Source: Corynebacterium occultum
GTDB taxonomy: Bacteria > Actinomycetota > Actinomycetes > Mycobacteriales > Mycobacteriaceae
NCBI RefSeq assembly: GCF_009734425.1
Contig: NZ_CP046455.1
Location: 2,790,001 to 2,854,000 of the forward strand
DNA length: 64,000 nucleotides
Reading direction: 5' to 3'
Shown: piece by piece, positions 52,678-62,164 of the stretch
Layout of the letters: each line of letters opens with the position of its first letter
Position numbering within the stretch: position 1 is the stretch's first letter
Notes under the pieces: model-generated
Database searches by the model: none
Seen by the model: only the letters and a program-made list of their open reading frames with translations
Told to the model about the DNA's origin: nothing
Program-made: the position numbers and the translations under genes

Positions 52678-53877
52678 TCACTTCCGGTGTTTGCCACCCA
52701 GCACGGCATCATCCCCCACCGACACCTGGGCCCCGGCACGTCCCCGCACACTGTCCCCGAAGATCCCCTTGCCCAGGTCCCGCACCCACCTGCGGGCCGG
52801 TTCCTCCACCAGCACATAGCTGGCCGCGGAGACCACCACACTGGCCACCGTGACAAAGGCAGACATGAGCAGGAAGTCGATCAGGGAACCGCTGAAGAGA
52901 CTCATCCCCAGGATGGGGAAAGCCACGGTGAGCACCGCCAGGTGCCAGAGGAAGATGGAGTAACTCCAACGCCCCAGGGCCTGCATCCACCAGGTTTCCA
53001 ACCACCGCGAGCCTGGCGCCAGGGCATAGGGCACCACCACGAAAGCGGCGAATAAGGTGCCGGCGATGACCCGCAGGTTGAATTCCCAGGGGGTGGGGTG
53101 TTCCAGCCCCAGGGGGCCGTACCACTTTTGGGCGGCCACCCAGGCCGTGAGCAGGGCAAGTGCCCACCACAGCCAACGCCAGCGCAGGATCCGCTGCACC
53201 CCGGCCGGGACCCGCCCCTCATATTCCGCGGCGAGCAGCCCCACGGCGAACCAGGCCAGGTAGGAGAAGGGGAAGATCTGCATATTCGGCATCCCCGATT
53301 CCGCGGTCCCCGAGGAGACCACAAACCCCAGCCAGGGCCAGCCGAAACCGACGAGGCCGAGGGCCACGATCGTCGATAAGCGGACCCTGCGGGAGCGGGT
53401 GCCGATCCCCAGGCCAAGCAGGGGAAGCGCCAGGTAGAAGGCCAACTCCACCACCAGCGACCAGAGGTGGGTCAACCCCGGCGCGAGGGCGTCCGGCACG
53501 TAGAGCTGCACCATCAGCAGGTTCGCCAGCGCCACCTGCCAGCTCACCCCGGAGGCCTCGGGGAGCAGCAGCAACACCCCCACCACCAGCACCAGGTAGG
53601 CGGGGAAGATCCGGCCCAGACGATTCAGGTAGTAGCGGCCCACCCCATAGCCCTCGGCGAAGTCCCGGCGGTGGCGGCGCCAGAGCAGGAAGGCAGAGAG
53701 GGCGAAGAACACCGGCACGAAGAAGTCGAATCGTGCGAGAATATCCCCGGGGAAGGTGGCGGGGTCCATGCCGGTTTGGAAAGCGACGTGGGTGAGAAGC
53801 ACCCCGAGTGCCGCAACCGCCCGCAAGCCCTCCAGCGAGGGGATGAATCCTGTTGCGTAGGATTGGGCGGAATGCAA
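52678..53877 (-). CDS. Acyltransferase family 3 membrane protein (TmaT-like)
   Basis: A 399-residue, ten-helix acyltransferase. TTG 53877 with AGGGAGG immediately upstream is a better start than TTG 53910. Motifs: FIPSLEGLRAVAALGVLLTH with the catalytic His, FFVPVFFALSAFLLWRRHRR, LNRLGRIFPAYLVLV, LTHLWSLVVELAFYLALPLL and the late GRWSYSIFLWHLAVLTVAFP. By position next to the DUF3068 gene it corresponds to the corynebacterial TmaT, which acetylates trehalose monomycolate before MmpL export. That assignment rests on synteny recalled from C. glutamicum and M. tuberculosis. Divergent from the DUF3068 gene, 53 bases apart. Confidence 0.85.
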   Translation of the reverse strand: MHSAQSYATGFIPSLEGLRAVAALGVLLTHVAFQTGMDPATFPGDILARFDFFVPVFFALSAFLLWRRHRRDFAEGYGVGRYYLNRLGRIFPAYLVLVVGVLLLLPEASGVSWQVALANLLMVQLYVPDALAPGLTHLWSLVVELAFYLALPLLGLGIGTRSRRVRLSTIVALGLVGFGWPWLGFVVSSGTAESGMPNMQIFPFSYLAWFAVGLLAAEYEGRVPAGVQRILRWRWLWWALALLTAWVAAQKWYGPLGLEHPTPWEFNLRVIAGTLFAAFVVVPYALAPGSRWLETWWMQALGRWSYSIFLWHLAVLTVAFPILGMSLFSGSLIDFLLMSAFVTVASVVVSAASYVLVEEPARRWVRDLGKGIFGDSVRGRAGAQVSVGDDAVLGGKHRK

Positions 53878-53930
53878 CCTCGCCTCCCTCTCATGGTGTC
53901 TTTGGGGCAAGCCTACTTCAAGGAGAGTTT

Positions 53931-55190
53931 TTGACCACCAGCAGTTCCGCTCAGTCAGGGGTGCGTCGTTGGGTGACGCATAACCGGATTTTCGTGGTGC
54001 TCGGGGTCATCATCCTGGCCCTGTTGCTGGTGGGCAGCATCCTGCCCCGTTTCATCATCACCTCCCTCAAGCAGCTGCCCGAAGATTCCCGCTTCGAGTC
54101 CGCCACCGAGCCCACCACCGCCCTGCTTATCGACGCCCCCGCCTACCGCGCCGGACAGGTTCCCGCCGCCAATGCCGGCCGCCCGGGGTGCGGGGGGGAG
54201 GAACCTGATTTCTCCTGTTTCCTGGTTTTTTCCGAGGTGCAGCTGGAACGGGTGACCACCACCTCGCCCAGTGAGAAGAAGAAGGCGGTGGAGGTCCAGA
54301 GTCTGTCCACCCTGAACGCGGGGGACACGGAGCTCTATCGCCTGGATGATCAGGTTCGGCTGACCGTGGACTCCGCCTTCCCGGTGCCGGAGCCGGTCTC
54401 TTCGGTCGCCCTCTCCCTGCCCGGGGTGGGGTTGTCCGTGGAGACCGGTGAGTTCAGCCGCACCGGGCTGCAGCACTTCTTCCCCTTCACCACTGAGCGG
54501 GTCTCCTATGATTTCTTCGACCCGCTGGCACAGGTGCCCGCTCCCCTGGATTTCGTTGACCTGGTGGAACATGAGGGGATGCGGGCCTTCCACTTCCAGC
54601 AGGATCTTAAGGCCGTCAACCTGATGTCCTCCCTGGCGCACGCCTACACCCAGCCGGATGACATCTCCGATGCACCCGAACTGGATCCGCTGCTGCGCCC
54701 CTCCGAGATGAGTGCCGAGGAATTGGAGAGCATCTCCGGCCTCCGGATCGGTGGGCCGGCGGGCCGTTTCTACGACACCGGGGAGCTGGCCGCCCATGGT
54801 TTCAGTACCGAGGAAAGAATTTCGCTCAGCCCCTACTACGCCGTGGACCGTTCCCTCTGGGTGGAACCGGCCTCCGGGGTGACCCTCGACCGCGAGGAGG
54901 AGGTCTACCTCTACCTGGCCGCTGACCAGGAGGAAGCCACTGAGATGGCCGATGCCTTTGCCGCAGGTGGGGAGGCTAACCCCAACCGCACCCTCTTCGC
55001 TGGATCCCTGGCCTGGGATGGGGTGTCCCAGGCTGCGGCCCGGGAGGAAGCCCAGTCCAATAAGTCCATCCTCAAGGTGCTTGAGGTCATCTCCCTGTCC
55101 TCCAACACCATCATCACCATCCTGGTGATAGCCGGCCTGTTGATCTTCCTGCGCAACCGCTTCCGCGCCGCCAGGAAATTGGAGTCCTAG
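53931..55190 (+). CDS. DUF3068/PorA-family membrane protein (lipoglycan maturation)
   Basis: A 419-residue protein from TTG 53931, with AAGGAGAG upstream. One N-terminal membrane segment (IFVVLGVIILALLLVGSILP), a large extracytoplasmic domain of about 330 residues (FPFTTERVSYDFFDP, VPAPLDFVDLVEHEGMRAFH), and one C-terminal segment (TIITILVIAGLLIFLRNRFR). The C. glutamicum homologue (NCgl2760, relative of Rv0227c) is reported to be needed for lipomannan maturation and LAM synthesis. The following gene starts at the next base after the stop, so they are an operon. Confidence 0.85.
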   Translation: MTTSSSAQSGVRRWVTHNRIFVVLGVIILALLLVGSILPRFIITSLKQLPEDSRFESATEPTTALLIDAPAYRAGQVPAANAGRPGCGGEEPDFSCFLVFSEVQLERVTTTSPSEKKKAVEVQSLSTLNAGDTELYRLDDQVRLTVDSAFPVPEPVSSVALSLPGVGLSVETGEFSRTGLQHFFPFTTERVSYDFFDPLAQVPAPLDFVDLVEHEGMRAFHFQQDLKAVNLMSSLAHAYTQPDDISDAPELDPLLRPSEMSAEELESISGLRIGGPAGRFYDTGELAAHGFSTEERISLSPYYAVDRSLWVEPASGVTLDREEEVYLYLAADQEEATEMADAFAAGGEANPNRTLFAGSLAWDGVSQAAAREEAQSNKSILKVLEVISLSSNTIITILVIAGLLIFLRNRFRAARKLES

Positions 55191-56735
55191 ATGAACCCGG
55201 GGTTGCGTCGCGTGCTGGTGGTGGCATGGGGCACGCTCCTGCTCGGACTGCTGCTTTACCCGCTCTTCGCCCCCGGCCAGCTCGCACTCCGCGACATGCT
55301 GGTCCTGGACTCCCCGGCCCTGTCCCTGAACGCCCTGGGCTTCGGTGATCTCCCCGCCCGCAATGTCCCCCAGGATGGTTTACTCGCCCTGGTCGGCCTG
55401 GTTCTTCCCGCCTCCTGGTTCGCCCGGGGGTTGCTCATCCTCGGCGGAGCGCTCGCCGTGGTGGGTGCCGCCTGGCTGGCCCGGTACCTGAAATCCGGGG
55501 TCTTCGGCCAGATCACCGCTGTGACCGTGGTGGTGTGGAACCCCTTCATCATCGAAAGATTCCTCCAGGGGCAGTGGTCCCTCGTGATCGCCGCCTGGCT
55601 GCTGCCCTTGATCGCTGCGGCCGGTCTCAGCCGCCGCCCGGTGGTGCAGTGGCTGGGGATGTGGCTGGCTTCCCTGACCCCCACCGGCGCACTGTTCGCC
55701 CTGATCATGGGTGTTGCCACCGCCAAGAAGCGACGCCTGTCCACCTTCCTGGTCGGGCTGGGGTTGTGCCTGCCCTGGCTGGTGCCCGCCCTGTTCTCAC
55801 TCTTCAGCGGCTCCGCCGCCAGCGCCCCGGCAGGGGCGGCCGCCTTCGCCCCCAGGGCGGAACAGGGGGCCGGAACACTTGGTTCCCTCCTCGGCCTTGG
55901 TGGCATCTGGAATGCTGATGCGGTACCGGTCTCCCGGGAAAATGGTTTCGCCCTCCTCGGCATCGGACTCTTCGCCGCCCTCCTGCTGTGCCTCCGCCAC
56001 TGCCCACCGGTTCTCCTCTGGCTGGGTGTACTGGGGCTGGGTGGGGCGATCGCCACCTGGCTGCTGCCCGGCGCGACCGCCTGGGTGGTGGCCAATATCC
56101 CCGGCGCCGGCCTCTTCCGTGACTCCCAGAAACTGGTGATGCTGGCACTTCCGGCCTACGCCGCCCTGGCCTCCGGTTTCCGCGGGGTACCGGCGGCGGT
56201 GGTCCTCCTGCTCACCTTCGCCCAGGTGCCCGATGCCCCGAAGGCCATGCAGCAGCTGGCCCCGGTGGAGGTGCCGGTGGATACCGCACTGGTGGAATTC
56301 GCCGCCGGCCGGGATGTTCTCATGGTCAATGAACCCACCCTGGTCACCCTGAATGGCCAGGTGGCGGTCAACCCCAACTCCAAGGCGTTTTCCCTGGTGG
56401 AACCGGGATCCCTGAGCGTTGACGGGGTGATGGTGGATCCGCCCTCCGCCCGCTGGAGTGCGGCCCGACAGGCCTGGACCCTGGGGGACCTTCGGGCCCT
56501 GGATGATCTGGGTGTTGGTGTGGTGGTGGACGGTGATCTGGTGGTGGAGACCGGGGATCAGCCCCAGCGGGGGTTCAAGTTCGGTCTCGGATTGGCGCTC
56601 TTGGGGATGTGGTTGGCGGCGCCGCTGCTTTTCCTGTTATTCGGGGGCAGGCGACGGGGGTTGAGGAAGGGTGCTGGGAAGGGTGCCCGGAAGGCTGCTG
56701 GGCGGGGCAAGGGTTCGGGGAAGGCTGCAACATAG
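55191..56735 (+). CDS. Polytopic membrane protein of the lipoglycan/mycolate locus
   Basis: A 514-residue protein beginning directly after the DUF3068 stop. About 10-11 membrane segments in residues 1-345 (LVVAWGTLLLGLLLYPLF, VVLLLTFAQVPDAPK) with a loop FIIERFLQGQWSLVIAAWLL, then a hydrophilic domain (~360-460) with SARWSAARQAWTLGDLRALD, one more membrane segment (LGLALLGMWLAAPLLFLLFG), and a Lys/Arg/Gly-rich tail (KGAGKGARKAAGRGKGSGK). The topology resembles a GT-C-like protein, and the position is that of Rv0226c-type genes. Exact function unknown. Confidence 0.7.
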   Translation: MNPGLRRVLVVAWGTLLLGLLLYPLFAPGQLALRDMLVLDSPALSLNALGFGDLPARNVPQDGLLALVGLVLPASWFARGLLILGGALAVVGAAWLARYLKSGVFGQITAVTVVVWNPFIIERFLQGQWSLVIAAWLLPLIAAAGLSRRPVVQWLGMWLASLTPTGALFALIMGVATAKKRRLSTFLVGLGLCLPWLVPALFSLFSGSAASAPAGAAAFAPRAEQGAGTLGSLLGLGGIWNADAVPVSRENGFALLGIGLFAALLLCLRHCPPVLLWLGVLGLGGAIATWLLPGATAWVVANIPGAGLFRDSQKLVMLALPAYAALASGFRGVPAAVVLLLTFAQVPDAPKAMQQLAPVEVPVDTALVEFAAGRDVLMVNEPTLVTLNGQVAVNPNSKAFSLVEPGSLSVDGVMVDPPSARWSAARQAWTLGDLRALDDLGVGVVVDGDLVVETGDQPQRGFKFGLGLALLGMWLAAPLLFLLFGGRRRGLRKGAGKGARKAAGRGKGSGKAAT

Positions 56736-56798
56736 AAGGCGCATCCATGCCCTGGCGGAGGGGAAAACGGGTGAATGCAGCCCTAAATGCGCCTTCTA
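56733..56798 (+). terminator. Inverted repeat after the polytopic-protein gene
   Basis: TAGAAGGCGCAT (56733-56744) and its perfect complement (56787-56798) with a 42-base loop. The stop codon (56733-56735) is part of the left arm. No T run follows, so it may protect RNA rather than act as a classical terminator. Confidence 0.45.
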
Positions 56799-57048
56799 CG
56801 TTGCGGCGCCCCGCTGGCCGATTCCGGGCACCCCACCCTCAAGCCACCCCAGGGGCCCACCAATCCTGGGGCTGTCGCTGGCCAGACAAGAGAGATACCG
56901 TGGTCTGTGTCACATGAAATAGGCTGTATTGATACTTCTGCCTGAAAAATCCGTTGGTTCAGGCTTCTCGGCCATGCGGCTGAAAGCATCACCTGCCTGA
57001 CTCACCGTCTTATAGCGATCGGATCCTTCCACACTTCCGGAGACCCAT

Positions 57049-58806
57049 ATGACTGCCGTGTCCCCCAGGCTCGAAGACTATGTTGAACCCACCCGTGCGG
57101 CGCCCACCGGGCATGGCCGCAAGGGTTCCGCGTTCTGGGACCTGATCACCACCACCGACCACAAAAAACTGGGCATGATGTACATCGTCATGTCCATGAC
57201 CTTCTTCTTCCTGGCGGGGTTGATGGCCCTGCTGATCCGCGCGGAGCTCTTCACCCCGGGCCTGCAGTTCCTCTCGAATGAGCAGTTCAACCAGCTCTTC
57301 ACCATCCATGGCACGGTGATGCTGCTGGTGTTCGCCACCCCGATTGTCTGGGGTTTCTCCAACTTTGTGCTGCCACTGCAGATCGGCGCCCCGGATGTCG
57401 CCTTCCCCCGGCTCAACGCCTTCGGGTTGTGGATCACCGCCCTGGGCGGATTCCTCATCATCTCCGGCTTCCTCACCCCGGGCGGGGCCGCTGACTTCGG
57501 CTGGACCATGTACACCCCCCTGTCCGACAAGATCCACACCCCCGGTGTGGGTGCCGAGCTGTGGATTCTGGGGGTGGGCATGACGGGTATCGGCACGATC
57601 GCCTCCGCCATCAACATGCTGACCACCATCCTGTGTCTGCGCGCGCCGGGCATGACCATGTTCCGGATGCCGATCTTCACCTGGAATATCTTCGTCACCG
57701 CGGTCATGGCCCTGTTGATTTTCCCGATGCTGACCGCCGCGGCGCTGGGCGTGCTCTTTGACCGCAAACTCGGTGGCCACATCTTCGACCCCGGCAATGG
57801 TGGTGCCATCCTGTGGCAGCATCTCTTCTGGTTCTTCGGCCACCCCGAGGTCTATGTGATCGCCCTGCCCTTCTTCGGCATCATCTCCGAGGTTATTCCG
57901 GTGTTCTCCCGTAAGCCGATGTTCGGCTACATCGGCCTGATCTTTGCGACGCTCGCGATCGGCTCCCTGTCCATGGCCGTCTGGGCACACCACATGTTCG
58001 TCACCGGCGCGGTGCTGCTGCCCTTCTTCTCCTTCATGACCTTCCTCATCGCGGTGCCCACCGGGGTGAAGTTCTTCAACTGGGTGGGCACCATGTGGCG
58101 GGGACAGATCTCCTGGGAGACCCCGATGATCTTCGCCGTCGGTTTCCTGGGAACCTTCCTCTTCGGTGGTCTGACCGGCATCATGCTGGCTGCCCCTCCC
58201 CTGGACTTCCAGCTGGCCGACTCCTACTTCCTCATCGCCCACTTCCACTACACCGTCTTCGGCACCGTTGTCTTCGCCACCTTCTCCGGCATCTACTTCT
58301 GGTTCCCGAAGATGACCGGCCGGATGCTGGATGAGCGGCTGGGTAAGATCCACTTCTGGCTCACCTTCATCGGTTTCCACGGCACCTTCTTCATCCAGCA
58401 CTGGCTGGGCAACATGGGTATGCCGCGCCGTTACGCCGACTACCTGGACTCCGACGGTTTCACCCTGCTCAACCAGACCTCCACCGTCTTCTCCTTCATC
58501 CTGGGTATGTCCGTCCTGCCCTTTGTGTGGAATGTCTTCAAGTCCTGGCGCTACGGCGAGATTGTCACCGTTGATGATCCCTGGGGCTACGGCAACTCCC
58601 TGGAGTGGGCCACCTCCTGCCCGCCCCCGCGACACAACTTCAACTCCCTGCCACGTATCCGCTCTGAGCGGCCGGCCTTCGAGCTGCACTACCCGCACAT
58701 GGTGGAGCGCATGCGCACCGAGGCACATGTGACCAAGCGTGATGAGCGTGCCGAGATCCAGAAATCCCCCTCCCCCCAGGAGGTGGAGGAAACTAACTCC
58801 CGGTGA
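57049..58806 (+). CDS. ctaD: Cytochrome c oxidase subunit I
   Basis: Catalytic subunit of aa3-type cytochrome oxidase (haem a, haem a3-CuB), reducing O2 to water and pumping protons. The 585-residue protein has 12 membrane segments. Ligands visible: haem a His in [19 protein letters not shown], CuB His and cross-linked Tyr in [17 protein letters not shown], the CuB His pair in [11 protein letters not shown], the K-channel region, and the haem a3/a His pair in [20 protein letters not shown]. Starts at ATG 57049 with GGAG upstream. Its 3' end overlaps the convergent GT4 gene by 14 bases. It stands alone among wall-lipid genes. Confidence 0.95.
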   Translation: MTAVSPRLEDYVEPTRAAPTGHGRKGSAFWDLITTTDHKKLGMMYIVMSMTFFFLAGLMALLIRAELFTPGLQFLSNEQFNQLFTIHGTVMLLVFATPIVWGFSNFVLPLQIGAPDVAFPRLNAFGLWITALGGFLIISGFLTPGGAADFGWTMYTPLSDKIHTPGVGAELWILGVGMTGIGTIASAINMLTTILCLRAPGMTMFRMPIFTWNIFVTAVMALLIFPMLTAAALGVLFDRKLGGHIFDPGNGGAILWQHLFWFFGHPEVYVIALPFFGIISEVIPVFSRKPMFGYIGLIFATLAIGSLSMAVWAHHMFVTGAVLLPFFSFMTFLIAVPTGVKFFNWVGTMWRGQISWETPMIFAVGFLGTFLFGGLTGIMLAAPPLDFQLADSYFLIAHFHYTVFGTVVFATFSGIYFWFPKMTGRMLDERLGKIHFWLTFIGFHGTFFIQHWLGNMGMPRRYADYLDSDGFTLLNQTSTVFSFILGMSVLPFVWNVFKSWRYGEIVTVDDPWGYGNSLEWATSCPPPRHNFNSLPRIRSERPAFELHYPHMVERMRTEAHVTKRDERAEIQKSPSPQEVEETNSR

Positions 58807-59908
58807 TCTCTTCCAGCAGTTCCGCGAAACGCTGGCCGGTGTCCTCCCAGGAGTACCCGGCCGCAAGGTCACGAGCGGCGCTGCCCAGGGCGCGGCGTCG
58901 AGAAGCATCGGTGAGCAGCTCCTCGGTGGCGGTGATCAGCTCGGCGGGGTTGTCCACCAGCAAGCCGGTGGAATTGTGCTTGATGGAATCACGCAGGCCA
59001 CCCGCGCTGCGGTAGCCGATGGTGGGGACACCATGCTGCGCCGCCTCGATCACCGCCAGCCCCCAACCCTCCTTGCGGGAGGGCATCAGATGCAGCTCAG
59101 CCCGGGCCAACAGGGCATGCTTATAGTCCTCGGTGACCTGGCCGTGGAAGTGGATGCGCTCCGTAACCCCCGTGTGGTCCGCATACTCATGGAGCTCATC
59201 GGACCACCAACCACTGCCGATCACATCGAGAATGAGGTTATGGCTCTCCCCGAGCCGCCTGATCACATCCATGGCATCCTCGATCTGCTTATGGGGCACC
59301 AGGCGGGACAGGGTGGCCAGGTGGGTGGCGTCCGTCTGCTCCAGGCGGGGCAGATGCGCGGGAATCGGATCAATGCCATTACGGATGATGTGGATGTCAC
59401 GTTCCCGGATCCGCAGCTCCACCAGCTCCTCCGCACTCGGCTGAGACACCGTCACATAAGGCGCACCCCGGTAAATGCGCGGGGCCACCTGCTTCTCCAG
59501 GAACCAACCCAACTTGGCCACCGCCGGACCAGCCACCGGCCACTGCTCCCGGTGACAGTGATGAGTGAGCAGGATGGTGGGAATGTGGGGAAAGAGGGGG
59601 CGGGCGAAGAAGGGGATGCCGTTCTGGGTGTCCACCACCGCATCAAAACCCTTCAACGTGCCAAAACCCAGGTGCCCGGCCAGAATCCCCAACCAGGCCT
59701 TCGGGTAGACCGTGAACTTTCCACCACTCCGGGAATAACGGACCCCCTCACGCATGCTGCGCCGTGGGGAATCAGTGTGACCGGCGGTACGGTAGACCAC
59801 CTCATGGCCCTGCCTGGCCAGATACTCGCCCACCCGCTCCAGGTAGCGCTCAGAGCCACCGCCCTGGGGGTGGGTGGAATCTCGCCAGCACAACAAAAGG
59901 ATCTTCAT
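58793..59908 (-). CDS. Glycosyltransferase family 4 (Rv0225-like)
   Basis: A 371-residue GT-B enzyme. I start at ATG 59908 ([10 protein letters not shown]...). The frame is open to 60130, but that part only translates the GGT-GGT-GCT repeat of the opposite gene into Pro/Ala. Landmarks: [88 protein letters not shown], and the donor site [20 protein letters not shown] with E-x7-E. Divergent from the methyltransferase gene. Position matches Rv0225-type glycosyltransferases. Confidence 0.85.
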   Translation of the reverse strand: MKILLLCWRDSTHPQGGGSERYLERVGEYLARQGHEVVYRTAGHTDSPRRSMREGVRYSRSGGKFTVYPKAWLGILAGHLGFGTLKGFDAVVDTQNGIPFFARPLFPHIPTILLTHHCHREQWPVAGPAVAKLGWFLEKQVAPRIYRGAPYVTVSQPSAEELVELRIRERDIHIIRNGIDPIPAHLPRLEQTDATHLATLSRLVPHKQIEDAMDVIRRLGESHNLILDVIGSGWWSDELHEYADHTGVTERIHFHGQVTEDYKHALLARAELHLMPSRKEGWGLAVIEAAQHGVPTIGYRSAGGLRDSIKHNSTGLLVDNPAELITATEELLTDASRRRALGSAARDLAAGYSWEDTGQRFAELLEEITGS

Positions 59909-60002
59909 CTCCCGACCAAGCCTAGCGGGGCCTCTGACCAGCAGCGGAATCCTGCTTGTAGTCTTGGGGTGTTCATATCCTGCGTTGAGTTTGGGGAATC
60001 TT

Positions 60003-60860
60003 TTGAGGCGACTTTTCAGGGTTTCTGGTGGTGCTGGTGGTGCTGGTGGTGCTGGTGGTGCTGGTGGTGCTGGTGGTGCTGGCGGTGCTGGCGCTGGTGG
60101 CGGGTTGGCGTTCACGCGGCGGCGTTCCACCCTCCGCCGCTCCCTCGGGCTGCTGGGTTCCTTCCGCCATGAACAACCCCGCCCCGATATCTTCTACGGG
60201 GGACTCGCGATCGACACCGCCTCCATGGTGGAGGCCTTATGGGCGGATGTTCAGGGCAGCGGTCTGCAGGGGAAGTCGGTCCTGGACGTCGGCGGGGGGC
60301 CCGGCTACTTCGCGCAGGAATTTGAGAACCGGGGCGTCCACTATGTGTCGGTGGAACCCGATGTGGGAGAGATGTCGGCAGCCGATATCGAGGTCACTGC
60401 CTCGGTGCGGGGATCCGGGTTGGATCTGCCTTTTCTTTCTGATGTTTTTGAGGTGGTCTACTCCTCCAATGTGGGGGAACATGTCTCGGAGCCGTGGAAG
60501 ATGGGTGAGGAGATGCTGCGGGTGACTAAACCCGGAGGTCTTGTCATTTACAGCTACACCATCTGGCTCGGCCCCTTCGGCGGGCATGAGACCGGACTCT
60601 GGGAACACTATGTGGGTGGTGAATTCGCCAGGGAGCGATACACCAGAAAACACGGGCACCCACCCAAGAATGTGTACGGAAGTTCCCTCTTCGATGTCTC
60701 CTGTGCGGAGGGTCTCAGGTGGGGTGGATCAGTGGCCGGGGCAGAGCTGGTGGCCGCTTTCCCGCGTTACCACCCCAGTTGGGCCTGGTGGATGGTGCAG
60801 GTCCCGGTATTGCGGGAATTTCTGGTGAGCAACCTGGTGCTGGTGCTGCGGAAATTGTGA
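60003..60860 (+). CDS. SAM-dependent methyltransferase (MtrP-like)
   Basis: A class I methyltransferase: motif I SVLDVGGGPGYFAQEFENRG, motif II end YVSVEPDVGEM, motif post-I/III LPFLSDVFEVVYSSNVGEHV, then MLRVTKPGGLVIYSYTIWLG. It sits beside the GT4 gene, as does MtrP of C. glutamicum (Rv0224c relative), implicated in trehalose mycolate transport. The start is uncertain. TTG 60003 (GGGGA 5 bases upstream) includes a seven-fold GGT-GGT-GCT repeat coding for Gly-Gly-Ala. TTG 59985 is also in frame, and TTG 60105 after the repeat gives 251 residues, about the family length. Confidence 0.8.
   Translation: MRRLFRVSGGAGGAGGAGGAGGAGGAGGAGAGGGLAFTRRRSTLRRSLGLLGSFRHEQPRPDIFYGGLAIDTASMVEALWADVQGSGLQGKSVLDVGGGPGYFAQEFENRGVHYVSVEPDVGEMSAADIEVTASVRGSGLDLPFLSDVFEVVYSSNVGEHVSEPWKMGEEMLRVTKPGGLVIYSYTIWLGPFGGHETGLWEHYVGGEFARERYTRKHGHPPKNVYGSSLFDVSCAEGLRWGGSVAGAELVAAFPRYHPSWAWWMVQVPVLREFLVSNLVLVLRKL
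60027..60089 (+). repeat. Seven tandem copies of a 9-base repeat (GGTGGTGCT)
   Basis: 63 bases of almost perfect 9-mers (one C for T in the last unit), continuing into GGCGCTGGTGGCGGG. It lies at the 5' end of the methyltransferase gene and encodes Gly-Gly-Ala. Confidence 0.95.
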
Positions 60861-60917
60861 TTCTTAAGGGGCTGGTTGGGTTGCTCTGGCTGCTCTGACT
60901 GTTCGCGCTGCAGCTGG

Positions 60918-61010
60918 GAGTGGGGAAACTTTTCCCTATGCATTCTAGAGTGGGGAAACTGGGGGGTTAAGGCCTCGATCGGGATCCTTAAGGGCTGTTT
61001 TCCCCACTCT
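60918..61010. repeat. Three copies of AGTGGGGAAA upstream of the AbiEi/DUF559-like gene
   Basis: GAGTGGGGAAACT at 60918-60930 and 60948-60960 (direct, 30 bases apart), and the inverted GTTTTCCCCACTCT at 60997-61010. Copies 2 and 3 can form a hairpin. They lie 48-140 bases before the next gene. Confidence 0.7.
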
Positions 61011-61057
61011 ATCCTGCAGGCCTCTCATGAACTCCCGAGATCTGCTTAGCTGTCACC

Positions 61058-62063
61058 ATGAGTCAACATCGGGGGATGCTGACTATCGCGGGGGCGCATA
61101 GTCGGCAGGAACAGAACCAAATGCTACGCAGATGCCAGAGAGGAGAACTCCACAGGTTAAGAAAAGGGATCTACGTTCCAGCGAATTACCAGGATCTGAA
61201 CCTCTGGCAACGTTTCGACCTGAACTGTATTGCGACGGCTCTCACCCGACCGAAGAATGTGCTGGTGGGAAAAGCCGCAGCTTCCGTCCTGAACATCCCG
61301 TACGGAAAGGTCCCGCGGTGGGTTGAACTGGGAGGCAGGACCGGTGGTTCTGCACTGAAGGAGGACCGCCTGAAGTTTCGCGAGTTCGTTGAATATCCGG
61401 GCTATCCAGTTCAGAATCTCCCCCCCGCCTTTTGACTCAGGTCAGGTGACTTCACCGGCGCAGACCGTGATGGATGTGGCCAGATGGCATGAACTCATCG
61501 AGGGAGTACAGGCGATCGACCATTGTCTGCACCACCACATGGTCACGAGGAAACAATTGGGTTCTCTCTTAAGGGAAATGAGAGGCCGTCACGGAATTAA
61601 GCAGGCCAGTCGAGCACTCCAGCTGGCTCACTCCGCAGCTGAAAGTCCCAGGGAATCAGTTGTGCGGATCAAAATGTGGGAGAAAGGGCTCCCGGTCCCA
61701 CACCTCCAGGCCGATATTCTGGACCACCATGGAATCTTCATCGGCCGACCGGACTTCTTCTACCCGGAATACTCCGTCGGAGTCGAATACGACGGCGAGG
61801 GGAAATACCGGGGCCAGTATGGGATCACCCCGGAAGAGGCCGCAATCTCGGAGATGCAGCGGACCAAACAGTTCGGTAACGCCGGCATCTGGCTGATCCG
61901 GATCACCGCCCAGACCTTGAATGATGGTTCGTGGATCAGGCATCTTAGCCAGACGTTGAAACAGAACCGAGGGAAGGTGTTTCCCGCGGAGCAATGGCGC
62001 TCAGCAGGACTGGCGTGGATTCCGAACCAGCCGAGAAGGCCTAGAGGGTCCACCAGGAAATAG
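61058..62063 (+). CDS. AbiEi-like/DUF559 (Vsr-like nuclease fold) protein, frameshifted at a C7 run
   Basis: The first frame (61058-61435) reads MSQHRGMLTIAGAHSRQEQN, QMLRRCQRGELHRLRKGIYV, then FVEYPGYPVQNLPPAF and stop. The second frame continues FDSGQVTSPAQTVMDVARWH to the end. Dropping one C from the run at 61420-61426 joins them into 334 residues. The N-terminus resembles the AbiEi-type winged helix (R-G-E-L-x-R-L-R-K-G-I-Y-V). The C-terminal part has the nuclease-like IGRPDFFYPEYSVGVEYDGE and GIWLIRITAQTLND of the DUF559 group. Such proteins are common and uncharacterised in corynebacteria. Pseudogene, switchable gene or base-call error remain possible. Confidence 0.7.
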
Positions 62064-62085
62064 GAGGGCTGATCTTCAACCCAAA

Positions 62086-62126
62086 AACCCCTGTTCTCCG
62101 GGAATCAGTCCGGAAAACAGGGGTCT
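62086..62126. terminator. Bidirectional hairpin between the DUF559-like gene and pck
   Basis: AACCCCTGTTCTCCGG pairs with CCGGAAAACAGGGGT (one mismatch) around a short loop, with AAAAA before it and TCTT after it. The genes are convergent. Confidence 0.75.
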
Positions 62127-62164
62127 TGGAGCCAGTCAGCTAAGCAACCAGCAGCCGAAATACC

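Noticed and set aside
57010..58908. 632-codon minus-strand frame opposite ctaD
   Set aside because: ctaD is certain on the other strand; the mirror frame is full of charged low-complexity sequence and has no ribosome binding site.
60027..60089. CRISPR-like array
   Set aside because: The repeats are contiguous 9-mers without spacers; no CRISPR array or cas gene was seen anywhere in the window.
59909..60130. Pro/Ala-rich N-terminal extension (PPAPPAPPAP) of the GT4 gene
   Set aside because: It is the reverse translation of the 9-base repeat of the divergent methyltransferase gene; the GT4 core begins at ATG 59908.
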